Assembly (NCBI GenBank): GCA_019744815.1
Contig: JAIEUA010000011.1
Span: 1-64,000 of the forward strand
Reading direction: 5' to 3'
Length of the DNA stretch: 64,000 nt
DNA from: Phycisphaerales bacterium
GTDB lineage: Bacteria > Planctomycetota > Phycisphaerae > Phycisphaerales > UBA1924
Under the pieces are notes generated by a model, which saw only the letters and a list, made by a program, of their open reading frames with translations, was not told the origin of the DNA and ran no database searches. Both the position numbers and the translations under genes were made by a program. Shown one piece after another: positions 37,507-47,355 of the stretch. Position 1 is the stretch's first letter. Each line of letters begins with the position of its first letter.

Positions 37507-38199
37507 GTGAACCTGGGACACGGACGCGAATTGGATGTCGGGGAAGGGGTCGTCGGCGTCTCTAAGGCTGAGTACCCCCCGCTGCCCGACTCCATCCTGG
37601 CCGAGCCGCTCTCGGGCCGCCTGGACCCGCGGCGGTGGTTCCGGGATCCGGCCCGCCGCTTCGAGATCGAGATCGGCTGCGGCAAGGGCACGTTCATGCT
37701 CAACGTCGCCGAGCAGAACCCAGAGACCAACTTCCTCGGCATGGAGTGGGAAGGCGCTTATTTCGCCTACACCGCGGACCGCGTCCGCCGAGCCGGGCTG
37801 GCCAACGTCCGCATGCTCCACGCCGACGCGGTGGAGTTCCTGAAGTGGCGATGCCCAGACGCGATCGTGGACGTGATCCATCTCTATTACTCCGACCCCT
37901 GGCCCAAGGCCAAGCACCACAAGAACCGTGTGGTGCAGGATCGATTCCTCGAGCAGGTGCTCCGCTGCCTCGTTCCCGGCGGCGAACTTCGGATCGTCAC
38001 CGATCACGACGACTACTGGGCGTGGATGGAACAGCACTTTGCCCGCTGGGGCGGAGCGGGCAAGCCGTTCGAAAGACACGCGTTTGTCTCGCCGCAGTGG
38101 GTTGGCGAGGGGCAGGTGGTCGCCACCAACTACGAACGCAAAATGTGCGGCGACGAAAAGGACCCGCACGCGACGGTGCTGCGCAAGCCCGCGACGTAA
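37507..38199 (+). CDS. trmB: tRNA (guanine-N7-)-methyltransferase
   Basis: A 231-residue SAM-dependent enzyme methylating G46 of tRNA. Motifs are EIEIGCGKGTFML (SAM loop), FLGMEWEGAYFAYTADRVRRAGLANVR in two parts, and YYSDPWPKAKHHKNR, the family's catalytic signature. GTG 37507 is chosen because a GGAG lies about 8 nt upstream; an earlier in-frame start (37423) would add 28 residues unlike the family. It is convergent with a GNAT gene across a hairpin repeat. Confidence 0.94.
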   Translation: MNLGHGRELDVGEGVVGVSKAEYPPLPDSILAEPLSGRLDPRRWFRDPARRFEIEIGCGKGTFMLNVAEQNPETNFLGMEWEGAYFAYTADRVRRAGLANVRMLHADAVEFLKWRCPDAIVDVIHLYYSDPWPKAKHHKNRVVQDRFLEQVLRCLVPGGELRIVTDHDDYWAWMEQHFARWGGAGKPFERHAFVSPQWVGEGQVVATNYERKMCGDEKDPHATVLRKPAT

Positions 38200-38227
38200 G
38201 ACGTGTAATCCCCGCTCCGGGTGCAAC

Positions 38228-38312
38228 TGCTTGACCGGCTCGGCGTCAAGCAGTGTGAACGCGCATGATCGCGGCGAAGCCGCACGGCTTGGCTCGGAGC
38301 CGCCAAGCCGTG
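38228..38312. repeat. Two hairpins between convergent genes
   Basis: CTGCTTGAC...GTCAAGCAG (38228-38253) and CACGGCTTGGC...GCCAAGCCGTG (38283-38312) are perfect 9- and 11-bp stems. The second has the look of an interspersed planctomycete palindrome. Neither is followed by a T-run, though either could help separate trmB from the opposing GNAT gene. Confidence 0.65.
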
Positions 38313-38327
38313 GCACCCTGCATCGAT

Positions 38328-38828
38328 CTACTTGCGTTGGCTCGCGAGCGCGGTGATCGAGTCCCCCACCATCCGCCACACATGCCAGCCGCTCATCTCG
38401 AACGCGCCGAGCGTCTTGTAGAACTCCTGCGCCGGCGTGTTCCAATCCAGAACAGCCCACTCCATCCGCTTGCAGCCGCGCGACGAGGCGATCTTGGCCA
38501 GCTCGCTCAGGAGCGCCCGCCCGAGCCCTGACCGCCGCGCGTCAACACGAACGTACAAGTCCTCCAAGTACAACCCCGGTGCCCCCGACCAGGTCGAGAA
38601 GTTCATGAAGAAGACCGCCACGCCCTGGGGCGCGCCGTCGATCTCGCCGACCAAGGCCTCGGCCACCGGCCCGCGTCCGAAGCCGCGGCCGAAGAGGTTC
38701 TGGCGGAGCGAATCGACCGTCGAGTGGACCGCGTCGGGCTCCTTCTCGTACGCGGCGAGCTCCTTGATCATGGCGAGAATGAAGGGGATGTCGGACTCCG
38801 CCGCCGGCCGAACGGTCACAGTGGGCAT
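38328..38828 (-). CDS. GNAT family N-acetyltransferase
   Basis: A 166-residue acetyltransferase. The acetyl-CoA loop is RRSGLGRALLSEL, preceded by GLYLEDLYVR and followed by RMEWAVLDWNTPAQEFYKTLGA. The whole pattern, including IPFILAMIKELAAYEKEPD, matches the diamine/spermidine acetyltransferase (SSAT-like) branch, so a polyamine or related amine is a plausible substrate. Start ATG 38828: TATCGT (38834-38839 on the minus strand) ends 5 nt upstream. Confidence 0.88.
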   Translation of the reverse strand: MPTVTVRPAAESDIPFILAMIKELAAYEKEPDAVHSTVDSLRQNLFGRGFGRGPVAEALVGEIDGAPQGVAVFFMNFSTWSGAPGLYLEDLYVRVDARRSGLGRALLSELAKIASSRGCKRMEWAVLDWNTPAQEFYKTLGAFEMSGWHVWRMVGDSITALASQRK

Positions 38829-39043
38829 GGCGGACGATACCCCAGAACGCGATACCCGGAACGCGATCCACCTCAGGCGATACCCCAGAAGCAGCACCAT
38901 TCGTTCGGCGGAATGACCCTTTTGTTCGCCTTCTGATCGGAAATCACGGATGTTGCGTCGATTTGTCCTCGACCGTCGAAATACTTGCCGCGGGCGGGCG
39001 TTTGTCTGGTATCACAAGGTCAGTCGCGGGAGGTCAGCAGGAC

Positions 39044-39673
39044 GTGCAGAATCAGAACCACATGGATGGTGGCCGGCGAGGCTTCTCGCTGATCGAGCTT
39101 TTGGTGTCGATCTCGATCATCGCGATGCTGATCGGCATCCTGCTGCCGGCGCTGCCCCGCGCCCGCGACGCGGCCCGGCGAGCGGCCTGCGGCGTCAACC
39201 TCCGCTCTGTCGGCCAGGCGATTGAGCTCTACAAGAACCAGTACCGCGAGGCTTTCCCCAAGGCCAAGTACATGCCCAATCCCTGGCTGAGCGGCAGCAA
39301 GGACCCGGGCTTCAACGTCACGATGATCGATTTTCTCGATCGCGAGAGCCCCGCGTACAAGTGCCCGGGCGATCGCGAGGTCTTCAAGATCGATTGGAAG
39401 GACACCACGAAAACGCCCCCGGAGGACCGCATCGGCGGGATGTCGTACACCTATGTGACGGCTCTGGCGGGCGAGAAGGTCGAGAACACGTTCTTCGCCA
39501 AGTACCTCAAGCTCACCCCGAGCAACACGCCGCTGATGTACGACTTTGACAACGGCACGTTCGAAACACAGGACGGTCGGACGGTGTCGACGCCCTTTTT
39601 CCATCGGGCCCGTAACGTGCTCTTCGCCGACGGGCACGCCGGAAAGTTTGACAGCGGCGGCACGGTTGACTGA
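39044..39673 (+). CDS. Prepilin-like protein with C-terminal F-DGH motif
   Basis: A 209-residue protein with a basic leader and RRGFSLIELLVSISIIAMLI, the prepilin cleavage motif, then a globular domain. Near the end FHRARNVLFADGHAGKF matches the H-x8/9-DG motif typical of planctomycete pseudopilin-like proteins (DUF1559-like). GTG 39044 has GGGAGG 10 nt upstream; ATG 39062 is an alternative with no Shine-Dalgarno. It is a likely substrate of the prepilin peptidase at 3789. The gene after it starts 43 bp downstream and may be co-transcribed. Confidence 0.85.
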   Translation: MQNQNHMDGGRRGFSLIELLVSISIIAMLIGILLPALPRARDAARRAACGVNLRSVGQAIELYKNQYREAFPKAKYMPNPWLSGSKDPGFNVTMIDFLDRESPAYKCPGDREVFKIDWKDTTKTPPEDRIGGMSYTYVTALAGEKVENTFFAKYLKLTPSNTPLMYDFDNGTFETQDGRTVSTPFFHRARNVLFADGHAGKFDSGGTVD

Positions 39674-39716
39674 TCCCATACCTTGAAGAGACCGACGGAT
39701 CCCACGGAGCGACGTC

Positions 39717-40460
39717 ATGAACAACAAGAATCCCAGTCTGTTGGAAGGCCTGAACCTGCCCGAGTCGATGACGGGCAAGCCGGCCCCCGCACGCCGCGAC
39801 CTCGGGGCGTCGATCCCGTCGCTGCAGTATGCGGACTGGACTCCCACGCAGAAGAAGGTCGCCGCCGGCGGCCTGGCCGTGGTCGCGATCGCGATGCTCG
39901 TGGGCGGCGCGTGGCTTACCCGCCAGTGGATGCCGCCTTCGATGCCCAAGACCTTTGCCGACGGGGCCGCTGTGATTGCGACCGGTCGCATCAACAACCT
40001 CGACGAAACCCGCCGCGGGGACTTCTACCGCGAGCTGGCCAGGATGTGGCCCTCGCTCAGCGAGGAGGAACGCAACAAGTGGCGCAGCGACCCCGCGTAT
40101 GAGAAGATGATGGAGCAGATCCGCGAGCAGGCGATGGACGACACCGCCAAGAAGATCGCCCGCGGCGAAGAGAAGCTCCCCGAGTGGGGCCCGCCGCCCG
40201 GTCCTCGTCCTGAGCCCAAGCCCGAAGACAAGCCCAAGGACGCCGGCGGCAAGCCCCAGAGCGCTCAGCCCGGTGGCGGCGGCGGCGGTGGTGGTGGCGG
40301 CAATGGGCGGGCCGGACGCAATTCCGAGCAGCGCCGTCAGATGATCGTGAACCGCATCAGCAACTCCATCATGAACCGCAACGCTCAGTCCAACGGGCTC
40401 CGCGGGGAGATGATGCGTGGCGGTCAGCGGGGCGGAGGCGGCGCGCCCGCTCGCAAGTAA
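39717..40460 (+). CDS. Single-pass membrane protein, Pro/Gly-rich, unknown function
   Basis: A 247-residue protein. Start ATG 39717 has GGAG 7 nt upstream. A cytoplasmic N-terminus (about 1-46) is followed by one membrane helix (VAAGGLAVVAIAMLVGGAWL, 48-67). A small helical domain contains RRGDFYRELARMWPSLSEEE. The rest is Pro/Lys-rich (GPRPEPKPEDKPKD), a ten-Gly run and an Arg/Asn/Met-rich tail (NRISNSIMNRNAQ). I do not recognise it. It sits behind a prepilin-like gene and ahead of a strong terminator, so it may belong to the same transcript. Confidence 0.65.
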   Translation: MNNKNPSLLEGLNLPESMTGKPAPARRDLGASIPSLQYADWTPTQKKVAAGGLAVVAIAMLVGGAWLTRQWMPPSMPKTFADGAAVIATGRINNLDETRRGDFYRELARMWPSLSEEERNKWRSDPAYEKMMEQIREQAMDDTAKKIARGEEKLPEWGPPPGPRPEPKPEDKPKDAGGKPQSAQPGGGGGGGGGGNGRAGRNSEQRRQMIVNRISNSIMNRNAQSNGLRGEMMRGGQRGGGGAPARK

Positions 40461-40488
40461 CCCGGTTTCACGAATCCAAGGTCATCCC

Positions 40489-40511
40489 AGCCGCGGCTCG
40501 TGCCGCGGTTT
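40489..40511 (+). terminator. Intrinsic terminator
   Basis: CCGCGG-CTCGTG-CCGCGG followed by TTTTT, downstream of the Pro/Gly-rich membrane protein. Confidence 0.8.
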
Positions 40512-40557
40512 TTCATTGGGCGTTCTCGATCAGGCGGGGCGGGCGCGACGCTGCCCA

Positions 40558-41385
40558 TCAGGGGGCCACGGAATCGCGCTGCCCGACGTTGCGGCTGCTG
40601 CCCCGCTTCAGCTTGTTGTGCATCGTGGGCGTCACGTGGAACGTGACCTCGCAGCGCCCCACCTTCCGCTCCTTCGCGGCCATGCGGCTGACCAGCGATC
40701 GCTTGTCGGCCCGGTTGCCGATCGCCGCGGGGATCACCGCCTGCTGCACGATGTCGAGGTCGAGCGTGACGTTGAACTCTTTGCCGGTCGCGATCAGGGC
40801 CTTGACGTCCTCGCGGGGGAAGACCCGGTACAGCGCCGGGCCGTAGCACGGCCGCAGAAACCGGTAGGACAGATTCTTGCAGACGATGGTGTACTCGCCC
40901 CCGGTGATCCCGAAGACGAACATGCCCCCGGCGATCTCGCTGTTCCCGAGGATCGCGGCCCCGGCCATCGCGTTGTACCAGTTCTTGTTGAAGCGCCGGA
41001 AGGGCAACTCCGCGGTGAACGTCTCGGCGTCGACTCGCTTCATGCGGATGCCGCTGCGGAAGGCGTAGGGCAGCCAGATCATCGAGCAGACCCGATGCCA
41101 GAAGTTGTTCCGGGTCGACAGGCGGCCGATGAAATCTTCGAGCTTGTCCCGCAGCGACCGCTTGTGGGCCTTGGGGGGCGCGAACGGCGCGCCGGCCAAA
41201 CCGGGCTCGGCGACGTCTTCGACGCCCGCGCCGCCCTCGTCAAACTGAGCGTCGCCACCGGCGTCCGAGGACGAATCGCTCGGGCTCCCGGTGTCGCTCG
41301 CGGGAAGGGGATGAAGCCGCGCCACTTCCGAGTCCGCGGGGCGGATCTGAGGGGGCTCCATCTTGGGCGTGGGCACCGTGGTCAT
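40558..41385 (-). CDS. DUF4442-like hotdog-fold protein
   Basis: A 275-residue protein. The first 80 residues are Pro/Ser/Asp-rich; a folded domain begins about 95 (SLRDKLEDFIGRLSTRNNFW). The block LPYAFRSGIRMKRVD, RRFNKNWYNAMAGAAILGNS and CKNLSYRFLRPCYG matches the pattern of DUF4442 (thioesterase-like hotdog) proteins. A CoA-ester role is therefore possible but unproven. ATG 41385 is preferred over 41397 because TAGAAT ends 10 nt upstream and overlaps the earlier ATG. It is divergent from the next gene. Confidence 0.6.
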   Translation of the reverse strand: MTTVPTPKMEPPQIRPADSEVARLHPLPASDTGSPSDSSSDAGGDAQFDEGGAGVEDVAEPGLAGAPFAPPKAHKRSLRDKLEDFIGRLSTRNNFWHRVCSMIWLPYAFRSGIRMKRVDAETFTAELPFRRFNKNWYNAMAGAAILGNSEIAGGMFVFGITGGEYTIVCKNLSYRFLRPCYGPALYRVFPREDVKALIATGKEFNVTLDLDIVQQAVIPAAIGNRADKRSLVSRMAAKERKVGRCEVTFHVTPTMHNKLKRGSSRNVGQRDSVAP

Positions 41386-41495
41386 GCGCGTTTCCATTCT
41401 AGGTCTGGGTGCGGGTCCGGTTGGGCAACGCTGGCCGGCCGCTGCGTCGGACATCCGGGTGGTGCGCCGCGGTCGCGATGCCGTAAACTCGCCCC

Positions 41496-43043
41496 ATGCA
41501 TCCAATCCCGCGGCTGATCTCGTTGATGGTGATTCCGGTCGTGATCGCGTCCGGCTTGGTCGGCTGCCGCAGTCGCGGCGGCACTTCGGCCCCGGTGCAG
41601 CGCGACCCGCTCACCGTGCTCCGCAATCCTCAGCGCCCCAACCGAGACCGCGAGCAGGCGATCGACATCGCCTGGGCCCAGGCTCTTCGCTCACCGGAAG
41701 AGAAGCCCAATGTCCGCGAGTCATTCAAGGACATGATCTGGTCCAGCTCCGTCAACCACGAGATGCGGAAGAAGATGTACGACTATCTCGCGTCGGACCC
41801 GGACGAAGCTGGCATCGAGGACACCAAGAAGCTCACCCGCCTGATGCTCCCCCGCGAGCCGAGCCGCGCGATGGTCGCGGTCATGAGCGACACCGCCGCG
41901 GCCCGGGGCTGGAAGGACTGCGTGCCTGCGCTGGTGCGCAGCTACTCCCGTAGCGTGCCCACCGTCAAGGATGAGGAACGCAGCGAGAAGATCGCTCTTC
42001 TCAAGCTCGCTCCCGAGCGCCCGCTCGTTGAGACCGTCTTCCAAGTCTTCCTCAACCCGCCTGACGAGGATCCGGGCTCGCCCGCTGAGTTCCGCGAACG
42101 CGCCAGAGCCGACGCCTTCGATGTGCTCGCCAAGCTCGACGTGACCGGCGAGTACCGCAAGCGGCTGCTCGAAGATCCGTCGCTCTCCGATGACGACGAC
42201 GCCGTCGGCCTCATGCGTCGCAGCATGCGCGATCTCAAGGTCGTGCCTATCTCCGGCGATGAGATGCGCTGGCTGCAGCGGCTCGCCGGCGCGAAGAACC
42301 AGGCCAACGTGAACTGGTGGCGGAGCTGCTCGTCGCTGGTGCTCGCGCTGCCCTCGGAGAAGGCCGAAGGACTCCACATCCGCCACCTCGAGGCTTTGCG
42401 GATTGCGACCGCGGTGCATCCCGACTTGGTCAGCAAGTCGCGCAGCGAGCTCTTGTCGGATCTGAAGTCGATGATCGCGAGCCGCAAGACCGTGCAGCGG
42501 CAGAACGAGGCCCAAGGGACCGTGAAGGCCGCCAGAGAACAAGTCGAGGTCTGGGAGTCCAAGCTCTCCTGGGGCGACCTGCTCACCATCCACCTGCTCG
42601 ACCGCTCCATCCGACAGCCCGACTTCACCGATCGTCTCTTCACCTACGTCGGCATGGACCGAGAGGACACCACTTCCGAGTACGGCGGCGTGCTCACCGC
42701 GCTCGAGAACGTCGGCGACGGCCGCGGCGCCGGACCCGACGCCAAGAAGGTCGTCCCCTGGCTCTTCCCTCCCCGCCCCAGCCAACGCACCAACGACCAG
42801 GAGTTCGTCGCCTCGGAAGAGATGTTCCTCTCCAGCGACCGCGGGCTAGCGCACTTCCACTTCCACGTCCACCGCGCCCGCAACTCCGACTACGCCGGCC
42901 CCAGCGGCGGCGACCTCGACTACGCCGCCCGGTCGGGGCGCTCGTGCGTGGTCTTCACCAGCATCGGCAGCGACGATCTCAACATCGACTACTACCAGCC
43001 CGACGGCGTGGTGATCGATCTTGGCACCATCACCAAGAAGTAG
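41496..43043 (+). CDS. Lipoprotein with helical domain and C-terminal JAMM-like domain
   Basis: A 515-residue protein. The signal ends in a lipobox (GLVGC, Cys 24). Residues about 45-370 are helical and HEAT-like (units such as DAFDVLAKLDVTGEYRKRLL). The C-terminus has the layout of a JAMM/MPN+ metalloprotease: E395 in SEYGGVL, HFHFHVH (453-459) and PSGGDL (S470, D473), then strands CVVFTSIG and GVVIDLG. The His-to-Ser gap is a few residues longer than the canonical JAMM spacing. A lipid-anchored JAMM-like protein is unusual; activity is inference. TAAACT (41484-41489) ends 6 nt before ATG, suggesting a leaderless mRNA. Confidence 0.6.
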   Translation: MHPIPRLISLMVIPVVIASGLVGCRSRGGTSAPVQRDPLTVLRNPQRPNRDREQAIDIAWAQALRSPEEKPNVRESFKDMIWSSSVNHEMRKKMYDYLASDPDEAGIEDTKKLTRLMLPREPSRAMVAVMSDTAAARGWKDCVPALVRSYSRSVPTVKDEERSEKIALLKLAPERPLVETVFQVFLNPPDEDPGSPAEFRERARADAFDVLAKLDVTGEYRKRLLEDPSLSDDDDAVGLMRRSMRDLKVVPISGDEMRWLQRLAGAKNQANVNWWRSCSSLVLALPSEKAEGLHIRHLEALRIATAVHPDLVSKSRSELLSDLKSMIASRKTVQRQNEAQGTVKAAREQVEVWESKLSWGDLLTIHLLDRSIRQPDFTDRLFTYVGMDREDTTSEYGGVLTALENVGDGRGAGPDAKKVVPWLFPPRPSQRTNDQEFVASEEMFLSSDRGLAHFHFHVHRARNSDYAGPSGGDLDYAARSGRSCVVFTSIGSDDLNIDYYQPDGVVIDLGTITKK

Positions 43044-43137
43044 ATCACCCTCTCTCACGCCTCCCCACTCACGATCCCCCACTCCCACGTCTTGATGCAC
43101 GAGTGGACCGCACCCAGCGTCCGTACCGTTCCGTCCC

Positions 43138-46100
43138 GTGGAATCGCCGGTGCCATCGCCGCAAGATGTGAGCACTCCCCCATCGCTTGACGCGTTGGCG
43201 GCCCAACTGCGCGACTGCATGGCCATCGACGAGCGACGCCTCTCCGGTCGGCTCCGCGCCCTCCGCGGACGCCCGCCCGCCGACGCCGCCAAGGACCTGG
43301 AACGTCTCGCCGAGTCGATCCGCATCTCCGTGGCGAAAGCAGCGGCACGCCGCGAGCAACTTCCCAAACCCACCTACGACGAATCGCTCCCCGTCGTCCA
43401 GCGCCGAAACGAGATCCGGGAGGCCATCGCGCGGAACCAGGTCATCGTGCTCTGCGGCGAGACCGGCTCGGGCAAGACCACCCAGCTCCCCAAGATCCTG
43501 CTTGAACTCGGCCGCGGGGTGCGCGGGCTGATCGGGCACACCCAGCCCCGCCGCGTCGCCGCTCGCTCGGTCGCCGCGCGAATTGCCGAGGAGCTCGGCG
43601 TGAACCTGGGGGGCGCGGTCGGTTTCAAGATGCGCTTCACCGACGCGACGTCGCCGCAGACCTATGTCAAGCTGATGACCGACGGCATCCTGCTCGCCGA
43701 GACCCAGAACGACCCGCTGCTCGACCAGTACGACGCCCTCATCATCGACGAGGCCCACGAGCGCTCGCTCAACATCGACTTCCTGATGGGGTACGTTCGG
43801 CGGCTTCTTCCCCGACGGCCGGACCTCAAGGTCATCATCACCTCCGCGACCATCGACCCGCAGCGCTTCGCCAAGCACTTCTCACTCCAAGGCAAGCCCG
43901 CCGAAATCATCGAGGTCTCGGGACGCACCTATCCGGTCGACATCCGCTATCGCCCTCTCTCCCGACCCAGCGGCGACGAAGAAGGCCCAGACCTTGATCT
44001 CTCCGAAGAAGAAGCCATCGTCGACGCGGCCAAGGAAGCCATCGCCGACTCCCAGGGCCGCACCGGGGCCGCCGACATCCTCGTTTTCCTCCCCGGCGAA
44101 CGCGAGATCCGCGATACCGCCGATGCGCTGCGGCACGCGCTGCCCAAGGACATCGACATCCTTCCGCTGTACGCACGCCTCTCCAGCGACGAACAGATGC
44201 GGGTCTTCAAGCCCATGCCGGGGCGTCGCCGGATCGTGCTGGCGACCAACGTCGCCGAGACCTCGATCACCGTGCCGGGCATCCGCTACGTGATCGATCC
44301 CGGGCTGGTCCGCATCAGCCGCTACTCCACCCGCACGCGCGTGCAGCGTCTGCCCATCGAGCCGATCTCGCAGGCGTCTGCCAACCAGCGAGCGGGGCGC
44401 TGCGGGCGCATCGCGCCGGGCGTCTGCTTCCGTCTCTACGCCGAGGACGATCTCCAGAAACGTGAGGCGTTCACCGAGCCGGAGATTCTGCGGACCAATC
44501 TCGCCAGCGTTCTGCTCCAGATGAAGTCGCTCCGCCTGGGCGATCCGATGGACTTCCCGTTTGTCGAGCCGCCCGATTCCCGCGCCGTGCGCGACGGCGT
44601 CGAGACGTTGCACGAGCTTCTGGCCATCGACGACCGCGGCGAACTCACCGAGATCGGCCGCCGCCTCGCTCGACTGCCCATCGACCCCCGCCTCGGCCGC
44701 ATGATCCTCGCTGGCGACGCCGAGCACTGCCTCGAGGAGATCCTGGTCATCGCCTCGTTCCTCTCCATCCAGGATCCACGTGAGCGGCCCATGGACAAGC
44801 AGGACCAGGCCGACGCCGCTCACGCCCGGTTCAAGGACTCATCCTCCGACTTCAAGTCGATCCTGAACCTGTGGAAGCACTATCACGAGCTCAACGACAA
44901 GCTGACCAGCAGCCGCCTCCGTGCCGCTTGCCGCCAGGGCTTCCTCTCCTTCCTCCGCCTGCGCGAATGGAGCGAGATCTACCGGCAACTGAAAGCGATG
45001 GCCGGCGAGATCAAGCTGCGCTTCGCACGCGAGAGAGCGTCGGACGATCAGGTCCATCGCGCCGTGCTCACCGGGCTCCTGAGCAGCGTCGGCACCAAGG
45101 GCGACAACGCCGAGTACACGGGCTGCCGCAATCTCAAGTTCTTCGTCCACCCCGGCTCGGGCACCTCGAACAACAAGCCGCCGTGGCTGATGGCCGCGGA
45201 GCTGGTCCGCACCACGAAGCTCTACGCCCGGTGTGTCGCCAAGATCGACCCGACGTGGATCGAGCAATTCGCCGGTCATCTGGTCAAGCGCACCTACAAC
45301 GAGGCCCGCTGGAAACGCGAATCCGGCCGCGTCATCGCCAACGAGCGAGTGCTCCTGCACGGCCTGGAGATCGTCGCCCGGCGTCCCGTCCACTTTGGGC
45401 CCATCGACCCCAAGACCAGCCGCGAGATCTTCATCGAGAACGCCCTCGTGCAAGGCGACACCGACATCCGGCCCGCGTTCCTCGTGCACAATCTTCAGCT
45501 CGTCGCGCAGGTGAAAGAGCTGGAAGCCAAGGTCCGCCGCCGAGACATGCTCCCCGGTGAACGCGCCCTCTTTGACTTCTACGACAAGCGGCTGCCCGAC
45601 TCGATCTGCACCACCCATCTCTTCGAGGCCTGGCTCAAGGAGATGGACAAGCGGCAGCCTCGCTTGCTGTACATGTCGCGCGCCGACGTGGTCGCCAACG
45701 AGATCGAGCTCGACACCCGGCAGTTCCCCGCCGAGATGCCGGTCTTCGGCAGCCGCTTGCCGCTGAAGTACGTCCTCGATCCCGGCGCCGCCCGCGACGG
45801 CATCACCGTCGATGTGCCCGCCGACGCGGTCCACCAGATCGACGAGAACCGGTCGCTGTGGCTCGTGCCCGGCCTGCTCAAGGAACTCGTCGGCGAACTC
45901 GTCCGGGGCCTGCCCAAGGCGTACCGACATCACATCCCTAGCGCGACCAAGTTCGCCGAGGACGTTCTGCCGCGCCTCAAGTTCGGCGACGGCTCGCTCC
46001 TTCACGCTCTGGCTCGCGAGATCCGCATAGAAACCAAAGGCCTCGTCGGAGACATCCCACGCGACGCCTGGCGGCTCGACGCCCTGCCCGCCCACCTCCG

Positions 46101-47106
46101 CTTCAACTACCGCGTGCTCGACGACAAGGGGAAAGAACTGGCCCAAGGGCGCGACCTCGTCGACCTGAAGCGTCAGTTCGCCGCCAAGGCGGCGAGCAAG
46201 CTTCCACGCGCCACGGGCGACGCCTACAGCCGCGACAACATCAAGGGGTGGGACTTCGGCCCGATCCCCGAGGCCGTGCAGCTCGACCGCGCCGGCATCA
46301 AGATCACCGCGTATCCCACGCTCGTCGATCTCGGAGCCGCCTGTGGCCTGCGGGTTGCGGACTCTCCCAAACGGGCCGCGGAGCTTGGGCGCGCAGGGCT
46401 CTGCCGTCTGTTCATCCTGACCGCCTCGCACGAGTTCGGTCGCCTCCGCCGCGGGCTGCCGGATCTCGAGAGACTCCGCCTTCTCGCGGCTCCGTTGGGG
46501 CCGTTCGAGAGCACACTCGACGACCTGCTGATGCTGATCGCAGATCTCACGCTGTTTGAACAAGGCGATCTGATCATCCGCGACGAAGCCGCGTTCGACC
46601 GCGCCGTCGCCCTCGCGGAGCCCAAGCTCTGGAACGCCGGTTCACAGGTCCGGCAGATCGCCGGCCAGACGCTGGAGGCGTGGCACCTGCTGAACCAGCG
46701 GCTCGCCGGGGCCACCTCCCCCACGTTCCGCGCCGTCGTCAGCGACGAGAACGACCACGCCCCTCGACTCGTCAAGGCTGGGTTCCTCCGCAGCACGCCC
46801 CGCGCGTGGCTCGCCCATCTGCCCCGGTATCTCACCGCCTCGCGGCTCCGCATCGAACGCCTCCCCGGCGGCGGCGTGGTCCGCGACGAGAAGCTCCTCG
46901 CCGAACTCAAGCCCTGGTGGCAGCTCTACACCGGCAACGAACAAGTCCTGCTCGAAGAAGGCCAGCGCCGGGACGAGTTCGTCACCTTCCGCTGGATGCT
47001 GGAAGAGCTCCGCGTCTCGCTCTTTGCCCAGGACCTCAAGACCGCGATCCCGATTTCCTACAAGCGGCTCGCCGATCAATGGGACCGCGTGGTCAAGGCT
47101 CGATAA
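43138..47106 (+). CDS. hrpA: ATP-dependent RNA helicase HrpA
   Basis: A 1322-residue DEAH-box helicase, the normal HrpA length; HrpA acts on mRNA and stalled ribosomes. Motif I is GETGSGKT (107-114) and motif II DEAHE (204-208). SATID, TNVAETSITVPGIRYVID and QRAGRCGR (motif VI) follow, then the winged-helix/OB region and the long HrpA-specific C-terminal domain (DUF3418-type). Start GTG 43138 has TACCGT (43124-43129) 8 nt upstream. It is followed by a minus-strand tRNA-Pro. Confidence 0.97.
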   Translation: MESPVPSPQDVSTPPSLDALAAQLRDCMAIDERRLSGRLRALRGRPPADAAKDLERLAESIRISVAKAAARREQLPKPTYDESLPVVQRRNEIREAIARNQVIVLCGETGSGKTTQLPKILLELGRGVRGLIGHTQPRRVAARSVAARIAEELGVNLGGAVGFKMRFTDATSPQTYVKLMTDGILLAETQNDPLLDQYDALIIDEAHERSLNIDFLMGYVRRLLPRRPDLKVIITSATIDPQRFAKHFSLQGKPAEIIEVSGRTYPVDIRYRPLSRPSGDEEGPDLDLSEEEAIVDAAKEAIADSQGRTGAADILVFLPGEREIRDTADALRHALPKDIDILPLYARLSSDEQMRVFKPMPGRRRIVLATNVAETSITVPGIRYVIDPGLVRISRYSTRTRVQRLPIEPISQASANQRAGRCGRIAPGVCFRLYAEDDLQKREAFTEPEILRTNLASVLLQMKSLRLGDPMDFPFVEPPDSRAVRDGVETLHELLAIDDRGELTEIGRRLARLPIDPRLGRMILAGDAEHCLEEILVIASFLSIQDPRERPMDKQDQADAAHARFKDSSSDFKSILNLWKHYHELNDKLTSSRLRAACRQGFLSFLRLREWSEIYRQLKAMAGEIKLRFARERASDDQVHRAVLTGLLSSVGTKGDNAEYTGCRNLKFFVHPGSGTSNNKPPWLMAAELVRTTKLYARCVAKIDPTWIEQFAGHLVKRTYNEARWKRESGRVIANERVLLHGLEIVARRPVHFGPIDPKTSREIFIENALVQGDTDIRPAFLVHNLQLVAQVKELEAKVRRRDMLPGERALFDFYDKRLPDSICTTHLFEAWLKEMDKRQPRLLYMSRADVVANEIELDTRQFPAEMPVFGSRLPLKYVLDPGAARDGITVDVPADAVHQIDENRSLWLVPGLLKELVGELVRGLPKAYRHHIPSATKFAEDVLPRLKFGDGSLLHALAREIRIETKGLVGDIPRDAWRLDALPAHLRFNYRVLDDKGKELAQGRDLVDLKRQFAAKAASKLPRATGDAYSRDNIKGWDFGPIPEAVQLDRAGIKITAYPTLVDLGAACGLRVADSPKRAAELGRAGLCRLFILTASHEFGRLRRGLPDLERLRLLAAPLGPFESTLDDLLMLIADLTLFEQGDLIIRDEAAFDRAVALAEPKLWNAGSQVRQIAGQTLEAWHLLNQRLAGATSPTFRAVVSDENDHAPRLVKAGFLRSTPRAWLAHLPRYLTASRLRIERLPGGGVVRDEKLLAELKPWWQLYTGNEQVLLEEGQRRDEFVTFRWMLEELRVSLFAQDLKTAIPISYKRLADQWDRVVKAR

Positions 47107-47355
47107 CCCGCGTGCCGCCCGCGGTTCGGGGACGCGGCCGCGGAACCCGAGGCGCTGGAGCCGTGCTTCGCCCGCGTGTGCTCTTGACAATCCCAGGGAC
47201 GGAGTCCATCCCGCGATGTCGCTCAAACCGGTGCAAACCCGTGCGACGCGGTGCGACGACGCGCGATCACAACCCGCGGTTGACGGTGATCACAAAGGCT
47301 TGCGTTTTGCGGATTTAGGCGACTCGGTGCGCCTGAGTGCGACACCGAGCGTGAA

